Part shown: positions 54,877 through 64,000 of the stretch, one piece after another
Numbering within the stretch: position 1 is the stretch's first letter
Layout of the letters: each line of letters begins with the position of its first letter
Assembly: GCA_015179125.1 (NCBI GenBank)
Contig: WHVA01000011.1
Span: 186,001 to 250,000, forward strand
Source: Gautieria morchelliformis
Taxonomy: Eukaryota > Basidiomycota > Agaricomycetes > Gomphales > Gomphaceae
Length of the DNA stretch: 64,000 nucleotides
Direction: 5' to 3'
Notes under the pieces: model-generated
Told to the model about the DNA's origin: nothing
Seen by the model: the letters and a program-made list of their open reading frames with translations, nothing else
Databases searched by the model: none
Program-made: the position numbers and the translations under genes

Positions 54877-55782
54877 TTATGGAGTCAGGATAGCTTGCCG
54901 CTTACCACTCCTCGTCTTAAGATTAGTAGGATCCGTCTCCGAGGTGCCATCGACAACAGAAGAGAAAGAGGTGTCAGACGGCCCATGCAAAAGGGGGGAG
55001 GCAGAACGATGACTCTCCTGGGAGTTATTGGCGTCGACATCATCTTTAGAGACGGCTGCCGCAAACTTTCTGCCACGTCGACGTACGGAGCCATCCCTGC
55101 CAGGAGGCGCATTCCTGCCACGACCAGGAGTGGAAGGACCAATGGTGGCAGGGCCGATGTTCAACGCGACGTTGTCGACGGCAATAGTCAAATTGCCCTG
55201 GGCGTTGACGCCTCGGAGGGTGCCATACATGTAAATGGCCGTGTTGACCTTCGGAGTAGGCATACGACTCCACCGAACAGAGTTACCGTCATAGAGACAC
55301 CTAAGAAAGACGAGGTCAGGCTACTGCAACAGCGGGGAACGACGACGCACTCCAACACGAAAGACTTGGTGCCATCGCGAACGTAGTTGGCGACAGCAAG
55401 ATTGAAGGTACGCGTCTGGGAATCCGATGCATATTCCGCATTATTTAGAACCGCTCCCACACCCCAAACAGCGACGGAGGTGTCGTTGGGGATCGCGTCC
55501 TCATACTGCTCAGAGGCAGGATCGCCCGGGTAGGCTGTGAGAGAAAACACATCCAAGAGAATGGTACCAGAAGGAGGGGCGAAAATGTGCCCCACAACGC
55601 GGACGATGGTGTCATCCGGAAGGAGTCTCCCTGGGGGGACTGTAAAGCCTCATTTCGAGAGGCACAGTGCAGTCGACCGCCCCCTGGACGACGGTGTCGT
55701 AAAAACAATAGTAGGTGGGCGTCGTCGTCTGACGACGACCCCCTCGAAGACAAACATTAGCGGCCAATGTGACGGCGGACAT
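54877..55782 (-). pseudogene. OB-fold-like (ssDNA-binding-type) gene carried by the Helitron
   Basis: Minus-strand ATG at 55782 (MSAVTLAANVCLRGGRRQTT). The first part ends in a frame that stops soon, but loss of one C from the CCCCCC run at about 55635 would join VPLEMRLYSPP to the long frame LLPDDTIVRVVGHIFAPP...AYPGDPASEQYED. A GT(gtgcgt)-AG intron at about 55342-55280 then leads to RWSRMPTPKVNTAIYMYGTL and a basic/acidic disordered tail ending at 54877. Beta-rich pattern with the 'TPKVNTAIYMYGTLRGV' strand resembles OB-fold proteins (RPA-like). RPA-like genes are known companions of Helitrons in plants and some other eukaryotes. Assignment is by pattern only. Confidence 0.5.
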
Positions 55783-56257
55783 TTGAATGAGACGGCGAAA
55801 AAGAGGAGAAGCAGGCGGTTATAAGTTAGTATGAAGGGGATATGACGTCAACACAAATTACAGACAGGAGGAGAATAGGAGGGCAAGGAAACAAAAGGAA
55901 GGAAAACGCAAGCCAGGACGTCGGCGTCGACAGACAGGAGAAAAGGGGATCAGTGGAAGAAAGTTGTGGGAAGGAGGGACAGTAGGCAAAAAAAGGAAAG
56001 AGAGCACATGGCAGGACGAGGGAGCAACGACGGTTGCTGTCAGCATTAGCTGTTCCCAAAGCGGACGGTACGTGCGATGTTCGGGAAGCCACGGAGAGGA
56101 TGCTACCCCCCACGACGTCAGGGGGGGGGCAAGGAGAAAGAGGCAAAAGAAGCAGGGAACGAACGCAGGAACCTCGACAAAGTCGGCCAAAGAAGGACAA
56201 AGAAGGACAAAGCCATTCGTGTCGTACGCTTAATAGAAACGCTTAATAGAAGTCTGA
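55783..56257. other. 5' end region of the Helitron
   Basis: No gene. Contains the TC terminus (56257-56256 on the minus strand) and three near-identical short repeats: 'cgcttaatagaaa/g' at 56227-56252 (twice) and 'aaagaaggac' around 56190-56212. Confidence 0.6.
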
Positions 56258-56625
56258 TATTGGGTTAAAGTCACAGCTCTGTGACAGTAAAGCTAAGAGT
56301 ATGTAAGAAACTCCCACGCTCATGTGATTATCATGTGATGAAGGAAAGTCATGTGACTGCAGACAATCAGGTGACTTTGAGGTCAGGTGATTGTCAGGTG
56401 ACTGTGGATGATCAGGTGACTTTGAGCTGTTTTTGAGGTCATGTGATAGTCATGTGACCATGGGTGATTCTTAGCTAAACTATCCAGAGATTGTTGTATC
56501 GTGTGGACCCAATGTGAATGTAGCATAGGAATATTAAGACAACCTTTCTTGAGGACATTTGAAACTAATTAACTACCTAGTAAATGTTCATAAATAGGGA
56601 GCTACTTTGTGGACGATCCCTAACA

Positions 56626-57440
56626 AGGCCACAGGGGTGGCGGACGTGAGCCATGTATCTTCTTTCTTGGCGGCTGCTCTGTATTCAACTCTGAGTTGGG
56701 AACACCTGACTTCAGTAGTCCCCAACTCTCTCCAAAGGAGAGGGAGGGCTGGTTGAATGCGAATGTCCGTGACTTCACTGACGGGGATTCACTTTCTAAT
56801 TTTCTTGGCAAACACATCCTATTGAATTTTAATCCGTGGGGCTTTACTTATCTTATGGGGAGGCCCGTCCCTGATTCTCTCCGAAGAATTAGGGACTTCT
56901 TATATCTCGATTGAAAGTGTGACTAAGATATACACCCTTGTATTGTATAGATTCAGGTGTTGCTTGTGAGTCACGCGGTAGTCCTCTTTGGTTATCTGAT
57001 GGTTTCATCGTGTTTCTTCACATACCCTCTTCTATGGAAAACCAATTTAATCCGTTAGATTATCTTTAATGGTTTTGTAGGTCCCCAAGAGTCCTCGCTC
57101 CTGTTCAATTCTTATGTAGATAGACTAGTGCCAGATGCTCATTCCCATTGGCCAGAATGTACTGATTGTCAGAATCTCCCATGTCTGGAACAGCTTGGGC
57201 AATGCCGAGCGCAGTGTACATTGTTGGCACCGCCGATGGTGATTCTGAATTTATATTTACCAGGGCAAGTTGAAGTTAATAGTTCTGAGAGGATCACAAC
57301 TGATTTTGCAAGAACAACTCAACTAGGGCTTGGCGCCGTACCATATGTTGGGCTGCCAGAACCATCAATGGTACGGCCATATTATGGGTTTATGGAACAT
57401 ACGGGTAATGTATGTGAAAGGTAGGATTACAGACCTAGTA
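56626..57440. other. Unassigned sequence with two open frames
   Basis: Plus frames 56696-56914 (contains LLNFNPWGFTYLMGRPVPDS) and 57128-57424 (contains WPECTDCQNLPCLEQLGQC) look protein-like in composition and could be exons of one gene or element. The second lacks an ATG. I do not recognise a family. This block is the host of LTR copies A and B. Confidence 0.3.
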
Positions 57441-57447
57441 CTTTGAG

Positions 57448-57665
57448 TATAAAAGCCAGTCCGGGGACTCCTGAGCGGAACACCGTTCCTTTTTCCTACC
57501 ACCCACTTCCCACCCCATATCCTCTCCACCCTATGAATAAGTTTTGCATCTCTCCCAGTACGTCTTGTGCATCATGCCAGGCACTTCTACACTCTTCTCC
57601 ACCCAGGAGCAAGCACCTCCCGCCACTGTGAGTACCATCCGTTCCACCACTTACGCCAGTTTTAC
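57448..57665 (+). promoter_or_regulatory. TATA promoter and start of a gene cut off by LTR copy B
   Basis: 'tataaaag' at 57448 is followed about 125 bp later by ATG at 57574 (MPGTSTLFSTQEQAPPAT...), open to 57665 where the LTR begins. A possible donor (gtgagt, 57628) lies before the LTR, so the insertion would be in the first intron or first exon. The downstream part of the gene was not recognised. Confidence 0.45.
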
Positions 57666-59145
57666 TGTTAGGGATCGTCCACAAAGTAGCTACCTATTTA
57701 TGAACATTTACTAGGTAGTTAATTAGTTTCAAACGTCCTCAAGGAAGGTTGTATTAATATTTCTATGCTACACTCACACTGGGTCTACAAGATACAACAA
57801 TCTCTTGATAGTTTAGCTAAGAATCCCCCACGGTCACATGACTATCACATGACCTCAAAAACAGCTCAAAGTCACCTGATCATCCACAGTCACCTGACAA
57901 TCACCTGACCTCATAGTCACCTGATTATCTACAGTCACCTGACAATCACCTGACCTCAAAGTCACTTGATTATCTACGGTCACCTGACAATCACATGACA
58001 CAGTCACATGACCTCAATCCAGCATGAAGTCACATGACTTTCCTTCGTCACATGATAATCACATGAGCGTGGGAGTTTCTTACATACTCTTAGCTTTACT
58101 GTCACAGAGCTGTGACTGTAACCCAATATAGTAATAGAACCTTCCACAGCCTTCCAATAGTTTCCAAACCTTTCCTGAAGCTTCTCTAAGCTTCCACAAG
58201 GTTCTTCACAGTAGTAGAAGCCTCTACAAGGTTCCTGGCAATAGTTACATAAGCTAGATGGATGCAGTATAAATAGCCTGCAGTTTTAGCAGTGAAGCAA
58301 TCAATCATCTTTCACCCAAACCACTCATACCTTGAGTAACTGAAGTGTGACTTCAACACAGCCTTGTACCGAAGTACTGGCTCACTGACTTGGCTACAGT
58401 CTAAGATTGCAGCAACTCTGATTGGCTCTGAGAAGTACAAGAGTGCTCTATTTTAATTGCAGCAGGCTCTGACTAATCGCGCTGCGAACAGCAACATTAC
58501 TAAGAGTAACTGATTAGTAATCCTGTACCATTAGATGCCACTCTGAGCAGTGATCTAATAGACTTGGTTATTAGTTATTCAATTCACGCAATAGATTATT
58601 AACTTAACTCTGAGATAAGTGGGTTAATAGCCTTTTGAGTAATTGATCTTTCTGATCAATCAACGCACTGCAGATATTAACCTAACTCAGGGTAAGTGAG
58701 TTAATATCCTACGTTTGTTGAGTTGGAAAACCAGAAAAGCCACAAGAATAGTGACATACTTGAACTGAGGAAGAGTTCAAGCGCAGAACTATCTTTTCAC
58801 GTCTTGGGGATTATTGTTGTCTTTAATTCACTCGACCTGCGGTCCTAAGACTCTAGGTAGCTTCCCCCCATAAAGTATCTGGACCCTTGGACGCCTATAA
58901 ACATTCTTTGACCTCACAAAGTATTGCACAATCTAAGAACTACACGTGTTCAGTTAAATCTCTATTGCTACACTTCCTGTACCAATACTGATTCTGATTG
59001 TTCACCGGAGTATAATTTCTTAATTGGGTTCTCCGTTAAAATAGTTTCGAAGCTTGCATGTGCTTGTAAAGTCAAATCTCTGATTGAACTCTAGAATTGT
59101 GTTTAACACCACAGTTTTACGTTTAGTTCAATGGGTTCCAAAACA
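57666..59145 (+). mobile_element. Solo LTR family L1, copy B
   Basis: 1480 bp, TGTTAGGG...CAAAACA, plus orientation. Left flank tttac (57661-57665), right flank ctttg (59146-59150). The flanks do not match each other but are reverse complements of the flanks of copy C (gtaaa, caaag), which points to inversion of the spacer. It carries the same TCACATGA/TCACCTGA-rich array and palindromic blocks as the other copies. Confidence 0.93.
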
Positions 59146-59343
59146 CTTTGTCATGAGTCAGGCCATCCGATATAGACTTAGTTTCTTGTAAGACAGGGTT
59201 CAGATGAGGTGGTGGTGGTGGGTGGCGTGGATGAACGTCATGTCCAACGAAGGTGATAGGGATAGGAGTGTAACTGGCGATTATCTTAGATCTTCAGAGG
59301 AGTCTTTGTCATGTGTAGATTGGATTATGGTGAGCATGGTAAA

Positions 59344-60888
59344 TGTTTTGGAACCCGTTGAACTAAACGTAAAACTGTGGTGTTAAACACAATTCTAAAG
59401 TTCAATCAGAGATTTGACTTTACAAGCACACGCAAGCTTAGAAACTATTTTAATGGAGAACCCAATTAAGAAATTATACTCCGGTGAACAATCAGAATCA
59501 GTATTGGTACAGGAAGTGTAGCAATAGAGATTTAACTGAACACGTGTAGTTCTCAGATTGTGCAATACTTTGTGAGGTCAAAGAATGTTATTAGGCATCC
59601 AAGGGTCCAGATTCTTTAAGGGGAAAAGCTACCTAGAGTCTTAGGACCGCGGGTCGAGTGAATTAAAGACAACAATAATCCCCAAGACGTGAAAAGATAG
59701 TTCTGCGCTTGAACTCTTCCTCAGTTCAAGTATGTCACTATTCTCGTGGCTTTTCTAGTTTTCCAACTCAACAAACGTAAGATATTAACTCACTTACCCT
59801 GAGTTAGGTTAATATCTGCAGTGCGTTGATTGATCAAGAAAGATCAATTACTCAAAAGGCTATTAACCCACTTAACTCAGAGTTAAGTTAATAATCTATT
59901 GCGTGAATTGAATAACTAATAACCAAGTCTATTAGATCACTGCTCAGAGTGGCATCTAATGGTACAGGATTACTAATCAGTTACTCTTAGTAATGTTGCT
60001 GTTTGCAGCGTGATTAGTCAGAGCCTGCTGCAATTAAAATAGAGCACTCTTGTACTTCTCAGAGCCAATCAGAGTTGCTGCAATCTTAGACTGTAGCCAA
60101 GTCAGTGAGCCAGTACTTCGGTACAAGGCTGTGTTGAAGTCACACTTCAGTTACTCAAGGTATGAGTGGTTTTGGTGAAAGATGATTGATTGCTTCACTG
60201 CTAAAACTGCAGGCTATTTATACTGCATCTATCTAGCTTATGTAACTACTGCCAGGAACCTTGTAGAGGCTTCTACTACTGTGAAGAACCTTGTGGAAGC
60301 TTAGAGAAGCTTCAGGAAAGGTTTGGAAACTATTGGAAGGCTGTGGAAGGTTCTATTGCTATATTGGGTTAAAGTCACAGTTCTGTGACAGTAAAGCTAA
60401 GAGTATGTAAGAAACTCCCACGCTCATGTGATTATCATGTGATGAAGGAAAGTCATGTGACTGTGTCATGTGATTGTCAGGTGACCATAAATAATCAAGT
60501 GACTTTGAGGTCAGGTGATTGTCAGGTGACCATAAATAATCAAGTGACTTTGAGGTCAGGTGATTGTCAGGTGACTGTAGATAATCAGGTGACTTTGAGG
60601 TCAGGTGATTGTCAGGTGACTGTAGATAATCAGGTGACTTTGAGGTCAGGTGATTGTCAGGTGACTGTGGATGATCAGGTGACTTTGAGCTGTTTTTGAG
60701 GTCATGTGATAGTCATGTGGCCGTGGGGGATTCTTAGCTAAACTATCAAGAGATTGTTGTATCTTGTGGACCCAATGTGAGTGTAGCATAGAAATATTAA
60801 TACAACCTTTCTTGAGGACATTTGAAACTAATTAACTACCTAGTAAATGTTCATAAATAGGTAGCTACTTTGTGGACGATCCCTAACA
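59344..60888 (-). mobile_element. Solo LTR family L1, copy C
   Basis: 1545 bp in the opposite orientation to copy B, separated by 198 bp. Left flank gtaaa (59339-59343), right flank caaag (60889-60893). Longer than the others because of extra units of a 45-bp minisatellite at 60470-60690. It preserves the empty site of the Helitron and of the 469-bp solo LTR that sit in copy A. Confidence 0.93.
60470..60690 (-). repeat. 45-bp minisatellite inside LTR copy C
   Basis: About 4.5 units containing 'gtgactttgaggtcaggtga' and 'ttgtcaggtgac'. Since 45 is divisible by 3 it gives a spurious open frame with a 15-residue repeat. Copies A and B have about one and two units. Confidence 0.9.
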
Positions 60889-60893
60889 CAAAG

Positions 60894-62379
60894 CATGCAT
60901 ACTTATGACGGTCAAAGTGGCCAACGATTTGCCTCAGCTCACATCTTCGTATGACAGACATCACCATCCCTCAATGGCACTGGAACCAGACCCACTGTCT
61001 CTTCAGGAGCCACCCACAGCATGTCGTCCAAACCGCAACATCATGTCAAGGCGCCTGGTAGAGGTCTTACAGTGCCCTTCAAACCCTCCTGCCTCCTCAA
61101 AAGGAAAGGCAGGGTGTTGATTATGTTGCCCTCAACACACTGGAAGGTTGATTGATGTGACCGCCAACATATCGGACCTACCCCTGCTGTCCTGACGACA
61201 CCCACAACAAGAGATCCCCAGTGTTCTTCTATTCGACCCTCTCTTCATGGCAATGAGCTGGCTGAATGGTAGTTGTATCAACCAGCCTGAAGACAGCAAC
61301 TCTTCCATAAAGCCCCAAGGCCCACAATCCAAGCTCCAATGGCATGTTCCGATGGTAAGAAAGGAGGCAAGCCCACTTCTCTCCTAACTCAGGTGTATGA
61401 GGACCTTGTGTTTCGTCCTTGGGATCTGAGTCACCCACAGGGGTGGTTCAGATTTGGATGACAAAGGCACAGACTGCGCTAGGCCAGCTGGGGCGTCATC
61501 TAAGAAAATAAAGGCAAGGGTGTGGATCCTCTCGAGAGGGGGTTGTCAACACTTCTCAAGGGTGGTCATTGGGGTGGTCATAATGATCAGGTATGCAATG
61601 CATGTCCCCAAGATGCAGCTGGTGTCGACACTCGAAAGAGGACTTTGGCTCCTCCCTGTCTGCTAAGATCTGCTTGTAGCCGCTGTGTATCTAGCACGCT
61701 GGATCAGCCTCTGAGGCAGAGTGGCAGCGCGCCTCAGCTGAGACACTAGTGGAGTCACTGGTGTTCAGCTGAGACGTGGTGCCACTCCTGAATGCAATGG
61801 TGCTGGCCCCTTGTCGGCCACAGAAGGCTCTGTGACTATGGTGAGGTCATGATACACTCACCGTGCGCAACGACCAGACCATAATCACAAGAATTTTCTA
61901 TGGTGAAGACCTTGCTGGCCACCCAAGGCTCTGCAACTTGCAGAACATTTGGTGGCCAGCAAGGTCTTCACCACAGCAGTCCCAGGAGAGTGGTATGTCC
62001 CCATCGACAATTGGATGGACGTCGATGAAGAATGGGAACTTTCCCCATTCCCTCTTGTCGTCTGACCAAGACCAGAGCGATTATATAGATGTCGATGATG
62101 AGGATGTCGACTGTTCCCTCGAGACTCTGAGGATATCGGTTATCTTGGAGATGTTCGATATCACCTCAGAGTAATGTTGTGGATCTGAGAATGGCATTGC
62201 TGGTTTCCAATCGCATTGGTGATCGATAGGTATAATCAATTAATGCACTCAAAGAGCGGCATCTAACTTCATTCAAAGTCCTCAGGGCTTCATCAGGAAG
62301 TGTCACTGTGTGGCGCGTGGGAGCAACCATCAGTGCACTTCCCGTTACTAGAGTCGATGGGTGCAAACTACCTGTCAAG
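60894..62379. other. Region with weak open frames and a long hairpin
   Basis: Plus frames at 60905-61120 and 61863-62174 have no recognised family; the latter ends in an acidic stretch (DYIDVDDEDVDCSLETL) and spans the hairpin at 61901-61973. This may be a remnant of the gene interrupted at 57665, but that is not shown. Confidence 0.3.
61901..61973. repeat. 23-bp perfect inverted repeat (hairpin)
   Basis: Arm tggtgaagaccttgctggcc + acc (61901-61923) is perfectly complementary to 61951-61973. The 27-nt loop itself contains the palindrome tctgcaa-c-ttgcaga. A 73-nt foldback of this quality is unusual for chance. Confidence 0.95.
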
Positions 62380-62573
62380 ATTGGTTTTTAGGCGTTAATA
62401 TCGTGTATTAGTGAACACAGTGAATGCCCGAATGACTTGTGCGAATAAGTATGCCGTTCGGCGAATAGGTGAACCAATAAATGTTCACAAGATAAGAGGG
62501 CTGCCCGAGCGGAGCTCGCCCTATCTACAGTCATAGCGAAATAGCCCGTGGCACTTGATGATGTAACGTGCAA
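62380..62573 (-). repeat. Dispersed repeat A, copy 2
   Basis: Inverted partner of 1-192. About 90% similar by eye, including the 60-codon open frame. Confidence 0.85.
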
Positions 62574-62663
62574 GGTGTCATGGAAGGGTTGTCTAAGTAG
62601 CCGCAATCCCTTTGCCGTCAGCACAGAAAATAGTTCGAAGGCTAAGGTAACGAAGATGAAGTA

Positions 62664-63612
62664 TGAGAACTCACCAGTGATGCCTAAGTCCTCTTCTGGT
62701 TGAAGATAGAAATCTCCAGGAGAAGGCTCAAAACGATGATCACAGTGAGGTCAAGTTTGCACAAGATGGACGACGTATGATAATTGAACTGGAGAATATA
62801 CATGCGAATGTAAACTACTTATATCGAATGCTCATAAGGCATCAGCGAATAGGAAAGAGGCCATCATGAGTCAGGGTTGGATAGGGGTGTGCAGTCATGA
62901 TACTAAGTAGATGGAATAAACATACAATAGAGTGAGGGAAGAGTGTGAACATGAAACGATGGAGAGTAAAGGTGGAGAAGGCACTCATGTACAAAACCAT
63001 GTCTTGGGACCCGCATACATGCTACCCTGCACGGACTCTTCGTCTACTGGGTTGATCCTGCACGACCTACGGAAGGGATGTCCTGCGAACACACTTTGGC
63101 CATATGAACACCCAAAGGGGTTGGATTAAGAAGATGATGGGGTTAGTGATGAACCATCATGCCAGGTAAATGGTATTGATCGTATTTGATGGTGTGCCTG
63201 CTGGCGAAATGCACAAGCAGCGAATAGCGGTTCGGAGAAATGCGAGGAAGGGTGAATGGAGATGACATAGGGGAGAAGTGGTTGAAGTGGAGGGCAAAGC
63301 CGAGCGAACAAGGGGGAGGAGTGGCGAAAGAGGAAATGGGGATAACAAGGTCCAGGAAATACACAAGTCATGACAGTCCGATCATAGGAACGCCATTGAA
63401 AGAGGGTTGAGCAGAGGAGGTGATAGGCTCAGCGATGACTGCCAAGTCAGTTCAAGGACGTCTATCGTGCTTCGACGGCGTGGCCATGGTAAATGGTGCG
63501 AACAGCGAGGATCGGTTGCTGAACACGGCAAGGGCGATCGGAACGAACACGAAGGTGGAGAGAGAAATGGGAGAACAGAGCATCTGAGCATGGGAAATAA
63601 ATGCGTCATGAC
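62664..63612 (+). repeat. Dispersed repeat B, copy 3
   Basis: 949 bp nearly colinear with 45110-46062, same orientation. Sequence beyond 63613 to the window end shows no gene. Confidence 0.9.
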
Positions 63613-64000
63613 ACTATGTCCCTCTATATCTAAAGTGTGACATATCAAACTGACAGAAGTTTCAGAGGTTACTACAACAAGTCATGCAGCCAGTGCATGA
63701 CAGCAGAAAGCTAGGAGCAACAGGTAAGTCATGCTCATCTCAACCGCTCGCTAGCACTTAGATATCCTAATAGCCGTGTTGTGGACCTGAAGTCAGAGTG
63801 TAAAGGCAAGGGGTTGCCCGTGGGTGGGTTGGGACGAAGAAGGGTAGCCACCAGCACTGGTGGCCCACTGGCGACACCAATGTAAGTGAAATATCTATCC
63901 TAATATGGTCAAAGTCAGTCGCCGGTCATCGTCCCCCTGTGTGATACGCCTCGAAGTAATTTTCTTGATTTCTTCATCCAATTCGTCACCTCATCACCAA

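Larger units (their letters stand above)
48520..56257 (-). mobile_element. Helitron, 7738 bp
   Basis: Boundaries are exact because sister LTR copies preserve the empty site (ctattgcta|tattggg, about 60350-60365). On the minus strand the element starts TCAGACTTC after host A and ends GGCGAATCTTG before host T: insertion between A and T without duplication, as for Helitrons. The 3' end is CTTG instead of the usual CTRR. A short GC-rich hairpin (CGCC...GGCG) lies about 10 nt before the end. It carries a decayed Rep/helicase gene and an OB-fold-like gene, both on the minus strand. Confidence 0.93.
47028..56625 (-). mobile_element. Solo LTR (family L1), copy A, split by a solo LTR and a Helitron
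   Basis: LTR sequence is present in three blocks: 47028-48034, 48509-48519 and 56258-56625. Read on the minus strand it begins TGTTAGGGATCGTCC and ends TTCCAAAACA (TG...CA), and it is flanked by aggcc on both sides (47023-47027, 56626-56630). Without the insertions it is about 1.39 kb; copies at 57666-59145 and 59344-60888 are 1480 and 1545 bp. No internal retrotransposon genes exist, so it is a solo LTR. Confidence 0.93.

Noticed and set aside
56281-56470. CRISPR-like look of regularly spaced gtcatgtgac / caggtgac motifs
   Set aside because: Eukaryotic LTR sequence with degenerate tandem units and no unique spacers of constant length.
60385-60699. 104-codon frame with a 15-residue repeat
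   Set aside because: Product of the 45-bp minisatellite inside an LTR.
1-64000. tRNA and rRNA genes
   Set aside because: No cloverleaf or rRNA sequence was recognised by eye; a covariance-model search would be needed to exclude tRNAs fully.

Overview
The window looks like nuclear DNA of a filamentous basidiomycete, most likely an Agaricomycete. Genes carry many short GT-AG introns (about 45-80 bp). The conserved genes are eukaryotic housekeeping genes (PRP3, mitochondrial uL16, PDS5). The repeats are typical of mushroom-forming fungi: a DIRS-like tyrosine-recombinase retroelement, a Tad-like LINE with RNase H, a Helitron, solo LTRs, and an MLKL-type four-helix-bundle gene. No rRNA, tRNA or CRISPR array was recognised. 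Species cannot be told from the sequence.

The window has two compartments. From about 5 to 20.5 kb it is gene-dense: an intron-rich MFS transporter (5215-9619, +), the U4/U6 snRNP factor PRP3 (9770-12102, -), mitochondrial ribosomal protein uL16 (12153-12891, +) only 50 bp from the PRP3 start, the cohesin regulator PDS5 (13942-18738, +), and an MLKL-NTD-like protein with a disordered tail (19191-20514, +). From about 20.7 to 25.2 kb lie two tandem copies of a gene for a secreted, S/T/P-rich protein with a short kinase-like domain. The copy at 20727-22107 is clearly dead. The copy at 23619-25242 keeps its catalytic-loop motif but appears to have a 1-nt deletion.

From about 26.8 kb onward the sequence is nearly all mobile DNA. 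A DIRS-like retroelement (gag 26876-28390, RT/RNase H, tyrosine recombinase to 40313) is split twice. A full-length, apparently intact LINE (29904-36465, minus strand, 26-nt poly-A tail, 13-bp target duplication) sits in its RNase H. A 2.2-kb TIR element (37216-39448, 7-bp duplication) sits in its recombinase. Further on, a 1.4-kb solo LTR (47028-56625, duplication aggcc) was hit by a second 469-bp solo LTR (duplication gaagg) and, 16 bp away, by a 7.7-kb Helitron (48520-56257). The Helitron carries a decayed Rep/helicase gene and an OB-fold-like gene. Two more copies of the same LTR (57666-59145 and 59344-60888) face each other across about 200 bp, and their 5-bp flanks are swapped as expected if the spacer was inverted by recombination between them.

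Smaller dispersed repeats at both ends of the window, two long perfect or near-perfect hairpins (42517-42583, 61901-61973) and an F-box/LRR-like remnant complete the picture. The strongest findings are the datable nest of insertions and the LTR-mediated inversion. They are read directly from target duplications and from an empty-site copy inside the same window.
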